NCBI RefSeq assembly: GCF_900143535.1
Contig: NZ_FRFA01000001.1
Span: 648,387 to 712,386, forward strand
Origin: Tateyamaria sp. Alg231-49
GTDB taxonomy: Bacteria; Pseudomonadota; Alphaproteobacteria; Rhodobacterales; Rhodobacteraceae
Length of the DNA stretch: 64,000 bases
Direction: 5' to 3'
Every line of letters starts with the position of its first letter. The first letter of the stretch is position 1. The notes below the pieces were generated by a model that ran no database searches, had not been told where the DNA came from, and was given only the letters and a program-made list of their open reading frames with translations. Positions 8,752 through 18,638 of the stretch are shown one piece after another. Position numbers and translations under genes: made by a program.

Positions 8752-11112
8752 CTATTGCATTGCTGCCCAGACACGATCAGGGCTTAGCGGCATGTCCACA
8801 TGGGTCACGTCCTTGCCCGCAGATTGCAGCGCATCGACAACCGCATTCACCACCGCTGGCGGCGAGCCAATCGCCCCGGCCTCACCGCAGCCCTTCACCC
8901 CAAGTGGGTTGTGGGTGCACGGCGTCTGGCAGGAATGATCCACATCAAACATCGGCAGATCATCGGCACGCGGCATGGCATAGTCCATGTAAGACGCGCT
9001 CAGCAGTTGGCCGTTCTCGTCATAGGCACAGTTCTCGAGCAGCGCCTGCCCGATCCCCTGCGCCAGACCGCCGTGGACCTGGCCTGTCACGATCATCGGA
9101 TTGATGATGTTGCCAAAGTCATCCGCCGCAATAAAGCGTTCGATACTCACTTTTCCGGTGTCCGGATCCACTTCAACTTCGCAGGCATAAGCCCCTGAAG
9201 GATATGTGAAGTTTGACGGATCATAGAACGCCGTTTCTTCAAGCCCAGGCTCGATATCCTCAAGCGGGTAGTTGTGTGGCACGTAGGCTGCCAGAGTCAC
9301 ATCACCCCACGCCACCGATTTGTCGGTGCCGGCCACGCTGAACGCGCCGTCCTTCAATTCGATGTCGGTTTCCGAGGCTTCGAGCAGGTGCGAGGCGATC
9401 TTTTTGGCCTTGTTGATGATTTTTTCTGTGGCGCGGACCATGGCCGACCCACCAACCGCGATAGACCGCGACCCGTAGGTGCCCATGCCCATCGGCACTT
9501 TGGAGGTGTCACCGTGGACAATCTCGATCATCGACTCATCAATGCCAATCATATCCGCCACGACTTGGGCAAAGGAGGTTTCGTGCCCCTGCCCGTGACT
9601 GTGACTGCCGGTCATCACAACCAGACCGCCGGTGGCATTCACCCGCACTGTGGCGGATTCATACAGACCTGCACGCGCGCCCAACTGACCAACAAGGTTT
9701 GACGGCGCAATGCCGCAGGCCTCGATATAGCAGTTCACGCCAAGCCCACGCAGCTTGCCTTTGGCTTCACTCTCTGCCCGACGCGCTGCGAAACCGGCGA
9801 AATCGCCCATCTCTTCCAGCTTGTCCATCGTGGCGTTGTAATCCCCGGTGTCGTACTCGACCGCCACAGGCGTGGCATAAGGGAATTCGGTGATGAAGTT
9901 CTGGCGACGCAGTGCGATGGGATCGACGCCCAGTTCACGGGCTGCCTTGTCTACCACGCGTTCCAACTGGAACGTCGCCTCGGGGCGGCCTGCCCCGCGA
10001 TAGGCATCGACAGGCACCGTGTTGGTGAACACAGCCTTTACGTTCACATAGATCAGCGGGGTCTTGTAGTTCCCTGCCATCAGTGTGCCGTGCAGCCATG
10101 TTGGCACGGAAGGTGCAAAGGTGCTGAGATACGCGCCCATGTTGGCGTGGGTTTCGGTGCGCAGTGCGGTAAAGTTGTTGTCTGCGTCGAGCGCCAGTTC
10201 GATCTTTGTGACGTGATCGCGGCCATGGGCGTCCGACATGAACGCCTCAGTCCGGGATGAAGTCCATTTGACCGCGCGGTTACAGGCTTTGGCGGCAAAT
10301 GTGCAAAACGCCTCTTCCTGATAATGGAAGATCTTGGTGCCAAAACCACCGCCCACGTCCGGCGCGACAACGCGCAGTTTATGCTCGGGGATACCGAGCA
10401 CGAACGCGCCCATAAGCAGGCGGATCACGTGAGGGTTCTGGGACGTGGTATACAGCGTGTGTTCATCCGTGCCGCGGGCATAGTCGCCGACGGCGACGCG
10501 CGGTTCCATCGGGTTCGCAACCAAACGGTTGTTGACCAGTTCCAGCGATGTCACATGCGCCGCCGCCTCAAAGGCCGCATCCGTCGCCGCCTTGTTTTCC
10601 TCAACAAAGCCCCAGTCATAACAAAGGTTGTTTGAAAGATCGTCATGCACTTTGGCTGACCCATCTGCGAGGGCTGCCTTCATATCCACGACAGCAGGCA
10701 GTTCGGCAATATCAACGTTGATGGCTTCGGCCGCATCACGGGCCTGTTCCAGCGTTTCGGCCACAACAGCCGCGATGGGTTCACCCACATGGCGTACTTT
10801 ACCCGTAGCCAGAACCGGGTGCGCCGGTTCCTGCATCGGCTCACCGTGCTTGTCTGTGATTTGCCAGCCGCAGGGGATCGATCCGACACCGGCAAAGTCG
10901 TCACCGGTGAAAATCCTGACCACACCGGGCATGCCGGATGCCGCGGTCGTATCCACAGAGTTCAGCGTTCCGTGTGCGATGTCCGAGCGCAGGAAAAACA
11001 CATGCGCTTGTCCGTGAATATTGATGTCGTCCGTGTAGTTCCCGACCCCTGTCAGAAACCGTACGTCCTCGCGCCGTTTGCTACTGGCGCCGATGCCTCC
11101 GTCTTTTGGCAT
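8752..11112 (-). CDS. coxL: CO dehydrogenase-like molybdenum hydroxylase large subunit, form II
   Basis: 786 residues, the usual length for the molybdopterin-cytosine-dinucleotide subunit. The active-site loop reads AYRGAGR at residues 370-376. This is the signature of form II ("BMS") enzymes; true form I CO dehydrogenases have AYRCSFR with the copper-binding cysteine. Other family motifs are present ([13 protein letters not shown] for cofactor binding, and [19 protein letters not shown] near the C-terminus with the catalytic glutamate). Form II proteins are abundant in roseobacters, but strains with only form II have generally not been shown to oxidise CO, so the substrate may be another small carbonyl or N-heterocyclic compound. 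The next gene upstream is coxS. Confidence 0.92.
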   Translation of the reverse strand: MPKDGGIGASSKRREDVRFLTGVGNYTDDINIHGQAHVFFLRSDIAHGTLNSVDTTAASGMPGVVRIFTGDDFAGVGSIPCGWQITDKHGEPMQEPAHPVLATGKVRHVGEPIAAVVAETLEQARDAAEAINVDIAELPAVVDMKAALADGSAKVHDDLSNNLCYDWGFVEENKAATDAAFEAAAHVTSLELVNNRLVANPMEPRVAVGDYARGTDEHTLYTTSQNPHVIRLLMGAFVLGIPEHKLRVVAPDVGGGFGTKIFHYQEEAFCTFAAKACNRAVKWTSSRTEAFMSDAHGRDHVTKIELALDADNNFTALRTETHANMGAYLSTFAPSVPTWLHGTLMAGNYKTPLIYVNVKAVFTNTVPVDAYRGAGRPEATFQLERVVDKAARELGVDPIALRRQNFITEFPYATPVAVEYDTGDYNATMDKLEEMGDFAGFAARRAESEAKGKLRGLGVNCYIEACGIAPSNLVGQLGARAGLYESATVRVNATGGLVVMTGSHSHGQGHETSFAQVVADMIGIDESMIEIVHGDTSKVPMGMGTYGSRSIAVGGSAMVRATEKIINKAKKIASHLLEASETDIELKDGAFSVAGTDKSVAWGDVTLAAYVPHNYPLEDIEPGLEETAFYDPSNFTYPSGAYACEVEVDPDTGKVSIERFIAADDFGNIINPMIVTGQVHGGLAQGIGQALLENCAYDENGQLLSASYMDYAMPRADDLPMFDVDHSCQTPCTHNPLGVKGCGEAGAIGSPPAVVNAVVDALQSAGKDVTHVDMPLSPDRVWAAMQ

Positions 11113-11197
11113 GTCATTCCTCCCTGATGTGGTGGCGAATTGGAATCCGCCTTACGGCCTGTGTTTGAGGCGGATTTCGATCCGCCCAACCCGGCCC

Positions 11198-11683
11198 TTA
11201 TTCTGCAGCGATGGCTCCAACATCCTGACCGGATGCCGCCATGATCGCCTTGACGATGTTGTGATACCCGGTGCAACGGCAGATATTGCCTTCAAGGTAG
11301 TCGCGCACTTCTTGCTCGGACGGTTTCGGATTGTCCTTGAGCAGTGCAGCCGCGGACATCACCATGCCCGGGGTGCAAAATCCACATTGCAGCCCGTGAT
11401 GGTCTTGAAACGCCTGCTGGATCACGTTCAGCGATCCATCTGCATTGGCCTGACCTTCGATGGTGGATACGTCCGCGCCATCTGCTTCTGCCGCCAACAT
11501 GGTGCAGGATTTGACTGCAATTCCGTCCACGTGAACCACGCAAGCCCCACATTGAGACGTGTCACACCCTACGTGAGTACCCGTCAATTTCAGCTCATCC
11601 CGCAAGAAAGACGACAACAGCGTGCGTCCCTCAACTTGGCCAGACGCAGCTTTTCCGTTCACGGTCATTGAGACCTGTGTCAT
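11198..11683 (-). CDS. coxS: CO dehydrogenase-type [2Fe-2S] small subunit
   Basis: 161 residues with both iron-sulfur motifs of the family. The plant-ferredoxin-type cluster ligands are in [16 protein letters not shown], plus a later cysteine (VKSC). The molybdenum-proximal cluster is in [11 protein letters not shown] and [12 protein letters not shown]. It carries electrons from the Mo site of CoxL to the flavin of CoxM. It is the first gene of the three-subunit operon; ATG at 11683, preceded on the minus strand by GGGAG. 85 bases separate it from coxL. Confidence 0.92.
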   Translation of the reverse strand: MTQVSMTVNGKAASGQVEGRTLLSSFLRDELKLTGTHVGCDTSQCGACVVHVDGIAVKSCTMLAAEADGADVSTIEGQANADGSLNVIQQAFQDHHGLQCGFCTPGMVMSAAALLKDNPKPSEQEVRDYLEGNICRCTGYHNIVKAIMAASGQDVGAIAAE

Positions 11684-11780
11684 GGCATACTCCCTTGTTT
11701 GCCGTTTTGTTGCGTCGAGTTAAACACGTGGTCGCCGCCATGAGAACCGAAATTTTCGCGCAAGCGGCGAAAACGCAGGA

Positions 11781-12794
11781 TCATGCACCACCCTGTCCCG
11801 CTCCGGATGCGCGTGGCCTGGGACGTGTCGGGATTTCCTTGAGCAACCCGCCGACCCCCATGGCCGAAATGTCGGCCTGTTTCAGAGGCACACCACAAAC
11901 CAGCCGTTCCAACACCCAATCTGCTCCATTAAGAGCGGGCGAGCGCGCGCAGCCCGGCAAGCCGATCACAGGTTTGCCCGCCACTTCGCCAAAAAACAGC
12001 AGGTTGCCCGGATCAACCGGCATGCCATACGCCTCGACCCGGCCACCGGCAATGCGCAGCGCTTCGGGGGCAACATCACGCGGATCGGATGTCGCAGACG
12101 CTGTAAGGATAAACAGAATGTCGCCCGGCGCATCCGCTATTGCGGCCGCGATCGCTGTACTGTTGTGGCGCACGATTACGCGCTCAGTCATCGTCAGGCC
12201 CAGTCGTTCGGTGCGCGCAATCATTGCCTCGCGCCCCTTGGATGCCGGTGTATCCTTGCCCACATGGGTTTCGATCAGCGTGGCCTGCGAAAACTCAGAA
12301 CCAAGAACACCAAGCGCGTGACGACTGGCAGCGCACGCCGCCTCAAGTGCGCGGGCGGGCACGGCATAGGAAATGATCTTGATCGTAGCCAGCATCGTGC
12401 CTGCATCCGCCCGGTGAAAGTTGGGCACGGTGGCCACCGTGATCATCGGATCCACAGCGTTGATGGCGGCTACCTTTTCGGCTGAAATCTCTGCCACGCC
12501 CGGGCAGGTGGCATAAAGGTTCACCCGCCCCGCACCGGCTGCACTGATCCGCACGTTTTGACTGGCGGCGTCTTGCACGATAGCGCGGGCCAATGTTTCG
12601 GCCGCTTGGTTTTCCTCGACATCACCGACTTCTAGCTGCGCCACGGTCACTTCGGTATGTCCAGCCTGCAAAAGGGCCGTCACGTGGGTTTTGGTCAATA
12701 GAGTTCCCTTGGCGATGCGGGTGGATTGAGACGTCATTGAGTGGGCCAAGACCGCCCCCTCGGCCTCTGCCACCGGAACGGGCCCAAAGATCAT
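11781..12794 (-). CDS. MoeA/MoaB-like molybdopterin-binding protein
   Basis: 337 residues. The N-terminus (FGPVPVAEAEGAVLAHSM) resembles the start of MoeA-type proteins. The C-terminal half carries a MoCF-biosynthesis (molybdopterin-binding) domain with conserved small-residue motifs such as LTASATSDPRDVAPEALRIAGG and GKPVIGLPGCARSPALNGADW. Such proteins accompany molybdenum hydroxylases and are thought to take part in cofactor metal insertion or nucleotide attachment; the exact step is not known. Its start ATG overlaps the end of the preceding xdhC-like gene by four bases, so both are co-translated. They lie immediately upstream of coxSLM on the same strand, which supports a dedicated role. 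Confidence 0.82.
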   Translation of the reverse strand: MIFGPVPVAEAEGAVLAHSMTSQSTRIAKGTLLTKTHVTALLQAGHTEVTVAQLEVGDVEENQAAETLARAIVQDAASQNVRISAAGAGRVNLYATCPGVAEISAEKVAAINAVDPMITVATVPNFHRADAGTMLATIKIISYAVPARALEAACAASRHALGVLGSEFSQATLIETHVGKDTPASKGREAMIARTERLGLTMTERVIVRHNSTAIAAAIADAPGDILFILTASATSDPRDVAPEALRIAGGRVEAYGMPVDPGNLLFFGEVAGKPVIGLPGCARSPALNGADWVLERLVCGVPLKQADISAMGVGGLLKEIPTRPRPRASGAGQGGA

Positions 12795-13771
12795 GCAGGC
12801 CTCCGCAGGGCCTGCACCATCTGAGCAAGGATCGACACTGCAATTTCCGAAGGGCTGGCCGCCCCGATATCAAGACCCACAGGGCCGCGAATGCGCGCAA
12901 TTTGCTCAGGAGTAAATCCAGCCTCCGCCAAGCGTTCGACCCGTTTTGCATGGGTCCGGGTCGATCCAAGCGCTCCGATATAGAATGCATCCGAGCCAAG
13001 CGCGACATGGAGCGCGGGATCATCAAGCTTTGGATCGTGGGTCAGCAGCACGAGGGCCGTGCGGGCATCAAGCCCGACCTCTGCCAGTGCCTCGTCAGGC
13101 CAATCCTCGATCAGCGTCTCGCCCGGAAAGCGGGCGGCAGACCCAAAAGCCGCGCGCGGGTCGATGATCACCGGATCATAGCCAGCGACGCGCGCCATTG
13201 GCACAAGCGCCTGAGCGATATGTACGGCCCCCACAATTGCGAGCCGCAAAGGTGGGTTGTGAATGGCGACAAAACTGTGCCCGCCCTCTTCTATACCGCT
13301 TCGATCATTGACAAAACGCGCGGTATGTCCGGTGTGGTCAAGCCGGCGGTCCCACGTGTCAACGTCGACAACATAGGCGACCGGTGTGCGCGAAGCGCGT
13401 GCCGTCACAAGACCCTCTAGCAGATCAATCGGCATCGCCGTCCCGATGGGTTCGACCAGCACCTTGATGGTGCCACCACAGGCCAGCCCGACGGCAAAGG
13501 CATCCCCATCGCTCACCCCATATTCCAAAAGCCGCGGTGTGCCATCTTCCAGCGCTTCAAGCGCCTCAACAACAACCGCACCTTCCACACAGCCGCCAGA
13601 GACCGAGCCGAACATCTCGCCGTCGCCGGAGACAACCATTTGTGCGCCCGCGCGGCGCGGTGCGCTGCCCCAAGTCTGCACAACTGTCGCCAGTGCCGCG
13701 CCCTGCCCGTCCTTGGCCCAGATCAATGCTTGCTCTGGTGCATTCTCAAACGTGTCCATCGCGCCCTCCAC
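12791..13771 (-). CDS. XdhC/CoxI-family molybdenum cofactor maturation protein
   Basis: 326 residues with an N-terminal XdhC-CoxI domain (ALATVVQTWGSAPRRAGAQMVV, then GSVSGGCVEGAVV). A C-terminal Rossmann-like XdhC_C domain (AIVGAVHIAQALVPMARVAGYDPVIIDPR, later GALGSTRTHAKRVERL) follows. XdhC proteins bind molybdenum cofactor, promote its sulfuration and deliver it to xanthine-dehydrogenase-type apoenzymes. It is the first gene of a minus-strand run xdhC-moeA-like, then coxSLM. The 300 bases upstream (13772-14071) contain no gene I can support. Confidence 0.88.
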   Translation of the reverse strand: MEGAMDTFENAPEQALIWAKDGQGAALATVVQTWGSAPRRAGAQMVVSGDGEMFGSVSGGCVEGAVVVEALEALEDGTPRLLEYGVSDGDAFAVGLACGGTIKVLVEPIGTAMPIDLLEGLVTARASRTPVAYVVDVDTWDRRLDHTGHTARFVNDRSGIEEGGHSFVAIHNPPLRLAIVGAVHIAQALVPMARVAGYDPVIIDPRAAFGSAARFPGETLIEDWPDEALAEVGLDARTALVLLTHDPKLDDPALHVALGSDAFYIGALGSTRTHAKRVERLAEAGFTPEQIARIRGPVGLDIGAASPSEIAVSILAQMVQALRRPA

Positions 13772-14071
13772 ATCTGCTGGTTCGCAACCGACTTGGAAAG
13801 ATTGCTGTCAGACAATACGACCCGCCGTGGCCAAGTGAAATCGACGTGCGTCCCGTCGCAGGGACGCGGCAGTTTTACCTAGGCGGCGTGGGGCGATCTG
13901 TCAGGCAAGCGATCATTCGAGAGTGGGTCTGAACCTGCTGGTTTGGTGAGCCGGAAGCCTAAACCCCGCACATCCCCAAGTTCAACCCCACACGCTATGC
14001 TGCGCTAACGCTTGCACCCCCGCCCCCGCCGCCCTAAATCTGGAACAACAGCAGATTGGAGACACGACCAT

Positions 14072-14314
14072 ATGCCCATGCAAGCCCAGGAAATCGAGGA
14101 TCTGATCCGCGAGACCTTTCCTTCCGCAAAAATCACGATCACAGACCTTGCAGGGGACGGCAATCATTACTCTGCCGAGGTGATTGATGCATCCTTTGAA
14201 GGTATGAACAGAGTGCAGCAGCACCGCGCCGTTACCAAAGCCCTGAAGGGAAAGATGGACGGCAGCCATGGAGAATTGCATGCCTTGGCGCTGACCACAA
14301 AGGCGCCTGGATGA
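14072..14314 (+). CDS. BolA family protein
   Basis: 80 residues from the ATG at 14072, chosen because TTGGAGA lies about ten bases upstream and homology starts at IEDLIRETFP. A longer frame from 14012 has no ribosome site. The BolA core is clear: DGNHYSAEVIDASFEGMNRVQQHRAVTKALKG, with the conserved His in the HxxV segment. BolA proteins pair with monothiol CGFS glutaredoxins to hold or pass [2Fe-2S] clusters, and exactly such a glutaredoxin is encoded two genes downstream. The stop overlaps the next ATG (ATGA). Confidence 0.9.
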   Translation: MPMQAQEIEDLIRETFPSAKITITDLAGDGNHYSAEVIDASFEGMNRVQQHRAVTKALKGKMDGSHGELHALALTTKAPG

Positions 14315-14625
14315 ACGCATTGCTTTCTTTCCTTTCGGCCCCATTTCGACGTGGGACACGGCGTCCGCTTTCGGCGCGCCAACCCGGACGTGCAGAAATG
14401 GGACAGGTGCGCGATGTACCCTTGGGAATGGAAGCTACAAATCTGGACCTGATCGATCAGGTAAACCGACGCAACGACGCCCTTGAACGGGTCAACACTA
14501 TTGCCGGGCAACGGAGTACCAAAGGCAGCTTTGCGGCCGCCGCAAGCACCCGCATTGACCCCATGCCCGAAGATGAAACCTATGCCGCGCGCTATCACCG
14601 CGCCTATATCGAGAAAGATGACTGA
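14311..14625 (+). CDS. Small hypothetical protein between bolA and glutaredoxin
   Basis: 104 residues, basic N-terminus ([20 protein letters not shown]), no membrane segment or known motif. Short conserved-looking pieces are [18 protein letters not shown] and [19 protein letters not shown]. It overlaps bolA by four bases and the glutaredoxin gene by eight, so all three are almost certainly translationally coupled. Codon use resembles the neighbours. No function is assigned; an accessory role in iron-sulfur handling is possible from position only. Confidence 0.72.
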   Translation: MNALLSFLSAPFRRGTRRPLSARQPGRAEMGQVRDVPLGMEATNLDLIDQVNRRNDALERVNTIAGQRSTKGSFAAAASTRIDPMPEDETYAARYHRAYIEKDD

Positions 14626-14989
14626 CATGAGCGACGCAAACGCACAAATCGCCGATACGATCAAAGCCAACGACGTGGTGCTTTTCATGAAAGGCACGAA
14701 ATCCATGCCGCAATGCGGGTTTTCCAGCCGTGTGGCGGGTGTGCTGAACTATATGGGCGTCGATTTTGCGGACGTGAACGTTTTGGCCGACGAAGGCATT
14801 CGGTCAGGCATCAAAGAATTCTCGGACTGGCCCACCATCCCGCAGCTGTATGTGAAGGGCGAATTTGTGGGCGGATGCGACATCATCACTGAAATGACCT
14901 TGTCGGGTGAGCTGGACACGCTGTTTTCGGAAAACAACGTCACTTTCGACAAAGACGCCGCTGATAAGATCCGCGAAGCCAACGGCTGA
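14618..14989 (+). CDS. grxD: Monothiol glutaredoxin, Grx4/GrxD type
   Basis: 123 residues from ATG 14618 (a second ATG at 14627 is equally possible; both overlap or abut the preceding stop). The CGFS active site is in [19 protein letters not shown], and the glutathione-binding [19 protein letters not shown] stretch is intact. CGFS glutaredoxins bind a [2Fe-2S] cluster with glutathione and transfer it, often as heterodimers with BolA, to apoproteins or iron regulators. The bolA gene three hundred bases upstream in the same operon supports this pairing. Confidence 0.92.
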   Translation: MTDMSDANAQIADTIKANDVVLFMKGTKSMPQCGFSSRVAGVLNYMGVDFADVNVLADEGIRSGIKEFSDWPTIPQLYVKGEFVGGCDIITEMTLSGELDTLFSENNVTFDKDAADKIREANG

Positions 14990-14993
14990 GCGA

Positions 14994-15419
14994 TCAGGGG
15001 CGGCGCATGACCATTCCATGCTTGTCGGTGTCGTCAAAGCCGACTTTGCGATAGAACCCTTGCGCGCCCCGGGCCGTCCCGGTCAATAGCATGACCTTGT
15101 AGGCATGCGCCTTCCACGCCATGTCGATCAGTCGGGTAAGCACCAACCGCCCGACACCCCTGCGCTGGTGGCTGCGCGCCGTCACAACATTTTCGATCAA
15201 TCCGTAGGGGCGGCCACCGTAGGTCATGTTGGGCAGGATGTGCAGGGTCGCCATGCCTGCCAGTTCGTCTTGGTCAAACGCCCCAAGGACGGTGGTTCCG
15301 GGATGCGCCAGCACGCGGGCAAACTGCGCTCCATCCGCGACCTGCCCGCTTCGGGTCAATTCGAGGTATAGGGCACATGCGGCTGGCGCGTCGTCTGCGC
15401 TCAAGGCCCGAAGGATCAT
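14994..15419 (-). CDS. GNAT-family N-acetyltransferase
   Basis: 141 residues from ATG 15419. The acetyl-CoA loop is visible in SHQRRGVGRLVLTRLIDMAW (Q/RxxGxG/A type), followed by KVMLLTGTARGAQGFYRKVGF, typical of GNAT enzymes. The substrate cannot be predicted. The start lies one base past the zapA stop, so it belongs to the minus-strand coiled-coil/zapA/GNAT run. It converges with grxD, with only four bases between stops and no clear terminator. Confidence 0.85.
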   Translation of the reverse strand: MILRALSADDAPAACALYLELTRSGQVADGAQFARVLAHPGTTVLGAFDQDELAGMATLHILPNMTYGGRPYGLIENVVTARSHQRRGVGRLVLTRLIDMAWKAHAYKVMLLTGTARGAQGFYRKVGFDDTDKHGMVMRRP

Positions 15420-15420
15420 G

Positions 15421-15813
15421 TCAGCCCGTTTTTTCCTCGACATCTGCGGCCAGTGCCTCAGCGCGGGCCGCAAGTTCGGCCAGTGTTTCAGTCACAGATT
15501 GTGGGACCACAGGCACCTCGATGCGTTCCGGCTCAGGCGCGCCCAAGGTGCGCAGCCCTTCGAGTTCCGCCTCGCGTTCGGCCAGTGATGCTTCCATTTC
15601 GCGCATGCGATCTTCGACGCTTGCTGTTTTGTCAGCCAAAAGCAGACCCGCCATCAACAGCATCCGCGTCTCGGGCATGCGCCCCGCTTGCGCCGCCAGC
15701 GCCTGTGCCTCGTCATCCAGCATTTTGGCTGCGGCATGCAGATAGCTTTCCTCGCCGTCCTGACAGGCCACCGCAAAATCACGGCCACCGATGGAAATGG
15801 TCACCTCAGGCAT
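15421..15813 (-). CDS. zapA: Cell division protein ZapA
   Basis: 130 residues from ATG 15813, where homology begins (PEVTISIGGRDFAVACQDGEE). The N-terminal ZapA globular domain is followed by a coiled coil (MREMEASLAEREAELEGLRTL). The C-terminal Ala/Glu-rich helix is longer than in E. coli ZapA. ZapA tetramers cross-link FtsZ filaments in the Z-ring. The start overlaps the end of the preceding coiled-coil gene by eight bases, which suggests coupled translation and possibly a joint role. Confidence 0.88.
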   Translation of the reverse strand: MPEVTISIGGRDFAVACQDGEESYLHAAAKMLDDEAQALAAQAGRMPETRMLLMAGLLLADKTASVEDRMREMEASLAEREAELEGLRTLGAPEPERIEVPVVPQSVTETLAELAARAEALAADVEEKTG

Positions 15814-16297
15814 CCGCGTTCTCCTCACCCTGAACGTCAATCTGGTCCAGCAGCGGCCCAAGCGCACCTAGAATGCTGGAAGCTTCAGCGACATCTGCGG
15901 CCCGTGCGGCGCGCAGGCCTTCTAGTTCGGCCATCATCGCTTTATTGATCAGGTGCGGTTCGCCGACACCTTCTTGGTTTGCCGTGCGCAGTGCAGCATT
16001 TGACTCGCGCAGCTGGTCGTTGGCTTTGCGCAGGCGCTGCAATTCCAAATCCATCGCAGCCACACGGGTTTGCGTCGCTTCGGCGGCTGCACGCGCTTCG
16101 GCGAGTGCCTCCTCTTGCCGATCTGACATTTTGCGCACGCGCTCAGTCAGTTGCGCGTTGGCGGTCTTTTCATCGTCAAGGGCTGCCTGAAGCTCAGCCG
16201 TATTGCCCCCTTGTGCCGCCCCCAAGGCGCTTGCCCCGGCTCCAATCCGGTCCATGGCCGCGGTTAACCGCTGTTGTAGTGCATCAATCTCGCTCAT
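15806..16297 (-). CDS. Coiled-coil protein coupled to zapA
   Basis: 163 residues, almost entirely predicted coiled coil (heptad-rich from residue ~35 to ~135, e.g. LQRLRKANDQLRESNAALRTAN), no signal peptide, acidic C-terminus. It is not similar enough to E. coli ZapB (81 residues) to be called by that name, but a coiled-coil partner encoded directly before zapA makes a ZapB-like scaffold role an attractive guess. It is the first gene of the operon, divergent from transketolase. Confidence 0.78.
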   Translation of the reverse strand: MSEIDALQQRLTAAMDRIGAGASALGAAQGGNTAELQAALDDEKTANAQLTERVRKMSDRQEEALAEARAAAEATQTRVAAMDLELQRLRKANDQLRESNAALRTANQEGVGEPHLINKAMMAELEGLRAARAADVAEASSILGALGPLLDQIDVQGEENADA

Positions 16298-16571
16298 GGC
16301 GAAGCCTATCTCCCGTTTTGCTCCGACCCTTGGGCGGGCCCGTCAAATCCCAATGGCGCGAATCGCTGCACCGTTTGGTTAATGAACAGTTTATCCAATG
16401 CTTTTTGGAAATGCGCCCCCCTTTGCGATCAATCACTTGCAGGTCGGCGTTGAAGTGTCGCATCCACTCACGCCGCCGAAACGATGTGTTCTACTGCATT
16501 ACTGCGGCTTGATCTTTGCCTCTTGCCTGATATTGAGCGCCAAATCTCTTGATCCAAAGGACATCTGCATC

Positions 16572-18587
16572 GTGGACCTGACCGCTCTTCGCACCGCCCA
16601 TCCCGACCATTGGAAGAAGGCCACGGCCATCCGCGCCCTGACACTGGACGCTGTGGCTGCGGCAAATTCCGGCCACTCCGGCATGCCAATGGGGATGGCT
16701 GACGTCGCCACTGTCCTGTTTGAAAAGCACCTGAAGTTCGATGCCTCTGCTCCAAACTGGCCAGATCGCGACCGGTTCATCCTGTCGGCAGGCCATGGCT
16801 CCATGCTTCTTTATTCCCTGCTGCACCTGACGGGCTATGCCGACATGACGTTGGAGCAGATCAAGAATTTCCGCCAATGGGGCGCCATCACGGCGGGCCA
16901 TCCGGAATACGGACATGCAGACGGGATCGAGACCACGACAGGCCCGCTCGGACAAGGCATCGCGAACTCTGTTGGATTTGCCATGGCCGAAGAATCCCTG
17001 CGTGCCCATTACGGCAAGAAGATCATGGATCACTATACCTATGTCATCGCAGGCGACGGTTGCCTGATGGAGGGTGTGAGCCAGGAGGCAATCACCCTCG
17101 CCGGCCGGCATCGCTTGGGCAAGCTGATCGTGTTCTGGGACAACAACAACATCACTATTGATGGCCCTGTCACGCTGTCTGACACAACTGACCAGCCGCA
17201 GCGTTTCAAATCCGCAGGCTGGGCCGTGATTGAAATCGACGGCCATGACCCCGAGGCCATTGATGCCGCCATCATCAAGGCCAAGAAACAGAACAAGCCG
17301 ACGATGATTGCCTGCAAAACGCATATCGCGCTGGGCCACGCCGCGCAGGACACGTCCAAAGGCCACGGCGCGCTGACCGATGCCGATCAGATGGCCGCTG
17401 CCAAGGCCGCCTATGGCTGGACCACCGGACCCTTTGATGTCCCTGCCGATGTGAAATCCGCGTGGGAAGCGATCGGGTCCCAAGGTTCTGAGGCCCGCGC
17501 TGAATGGGAGGCCCGATTTGCTTCTGTCTCTGGCCGCAAACAGGCGGAATTCAACCGCGTGATGGCCCGCGAAGTGCCCAAGAAGCTGTCGGCAACTGTC
17601 AAAGCGTTCAAAAAGCAGATGTCGGAAAGCGCACCCAAAGTAGCGACGCGTGCGGCATCCGAAAAGGCGCTTGAGGTGCTGAACCCGGTCTTGAGCGAGA
17701 CCATTGGCGGCTCGGCGGACCTGACAGGCTCAAACAACACCAAAACAACCGATCTGGGCGTGTTTGATGTGGAAAACCGTGGCGGGCGTTATGTCTATTG
17801 GGGCGTTCGCGAGCACGGAATGGCCGCGGCGATGAACGGCATGGTGCTGCACGGTGGCATCCGCGCTTATGGCGGCACGTTCATGTGTTTCACCGATTAT
17901 GCGCGCCCAGCCATGCGCCTGGCCGCCTTGATGAAGATCCCCACGGTCTTTGTGATGACACACGATTCAATCGGTCTGGGCGAAGATGGTCCAACCCACC
18001 AGCCGGTCGAGCATCTGGCGATTAGCCGCGCGACACCGAACACCCACGTGTTCCGCCCGGCCGACGCAATCGAGACAGCCGAAGCATGGGAACTGGCGTT
18101 TTCTTCGCCCTCCACCCCATCCGTGCTGTCCCTGACCCGTCAGGGTCTGCCCACAGTGCGCACCGAGCACAAGCTGAAGAACATGAGCGCGCAAGGTGCC
18201 TATGTTCTCGCCGAAGCGACGGGCAAACGTCAGGTCATCCTGATCGCCACAGGCTCCGAAGTGTCTGTCGCAATGGACGCCCGCGAAGCACTGCAAGAGG
18301 CCGGTATCGGCTGCCGCGTGGTGTCGATGCCCTGCATGGAGCTGTTTGCACAGCAGGACGAAGCATACCGTCGCAAAGTCCTGCCCGCTGGCACTGTCCG
18401 CATCGGGATCGAAGCGGCGGTACGCCAAGGTTGGGATCAGTGGTTGCTGGGCGAACGCGGCAACGCCAAAAAGGCCGATTTCGTCGGCATGGATGATTTC
18501 GGAGCCTCTGCCCCGGCCAATGTCTTGTTCGAAAAGTTTGGGATTACAGCGGCCAATGTGGTCGAAAAAGCCAAAGCTCTGCTGTAA
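16572..18587 (+). CDS. tkt: Transketolase
   Basis: 671 residues from GTG at 16572, preceded by AAAGGA; no in-frame ATG lies between this point and well inside the conserved domain. Domains in order: thiamine-diphosphate-binding domain ([11 protein letters not shown] near residue 36, [12 protein letters not shown] near 160), pyrimidine-binding domain ([32 protein letters not shown]), and a C-terminal domain. It interconverts sugar phosphates in the pentose phosphate pathway. It stands alone, divergent from the zapA operon, 5' of the gap genes 2.3 kb away, and ends at a strong terminator. Confidence 0.95.
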   Translation: MDLTALRTAHPDHWKKATAIRALTLDAVAAANSGHSGMPMGMADVATVLFEKHLKFDASAPNWPDRDRFILSAGHGSMLLYSLLHLTGYADMTLEQIKNFRQWGAITAGHPEYGHADGIETTTGPLGQGIANSVGFAMAEESLRAHYGKKIMDHYTYVIAGDGCLMEGVSQEAITLAGRHRLGKLIVFWDNNNITIDGPVTLSDTTDQPQRFKSAGWAVIEIDGHDPEAIDAAIIKAKKQNKPTMIACKTHIALGHAAQDTSKGHGALTDADQMAAAKAAYGWTTGPFDVPADVKSAWEAIGSQGSEARAEWEARFASVSGRKQAEFNRVMAREVPKKLSATVKAFKKQMSESAPKVATRAASEKALEVLNPVLSETIGGSADLTGSNNTKTTDLGVFDVENRGGRYVYWGVREHGMAAAMNGMVLHGGIRAYGGTFMCFTDYARPAMRLAALMKIPTVFVMTHDSIGLGEDGPTHQPVEHLAISRATPNTHVFRPADAIETAEAWELAFSSPSTPSVLSLTRQGLPTVRTEHKLKNMSAQGAYVLAEATGKRQVILIATGSEVSVAMDAREALQEAGIGCRVVSMPCMELFAQQDEAYRRKVLPAGTVRIGIEAAVRQGWDQWLLGERGNAKKADFVGMDDFGASAPANVLFEKFGITAANVVEKAKALL

Positions 18588-18603
18588 TCACACACAGTGT
18601 CTG

Positions 18604-18636
18604 AAAAAGCCCCTGCATCTGCGGGGGCTTTTTTTA
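18604..18636 (+). terminator. Terminator after tkt
   Basis: Stem AGCCCCTGC / GCGGGGGCT (18608-18616 with 18621-18629), four-base loop, then seven T. It is 17 bases after the tkt stop. Confidence 0.88.
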
Positions 18637-18638
18637 TT

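Noticed and set aside
16379-16393. TTAA-N7-TTTA between the zapA operon and tkt, similar to a CtrA site
   Set aside because: One mismatch to the short consensus, which occurs often by chance; a genome scan would be needed.
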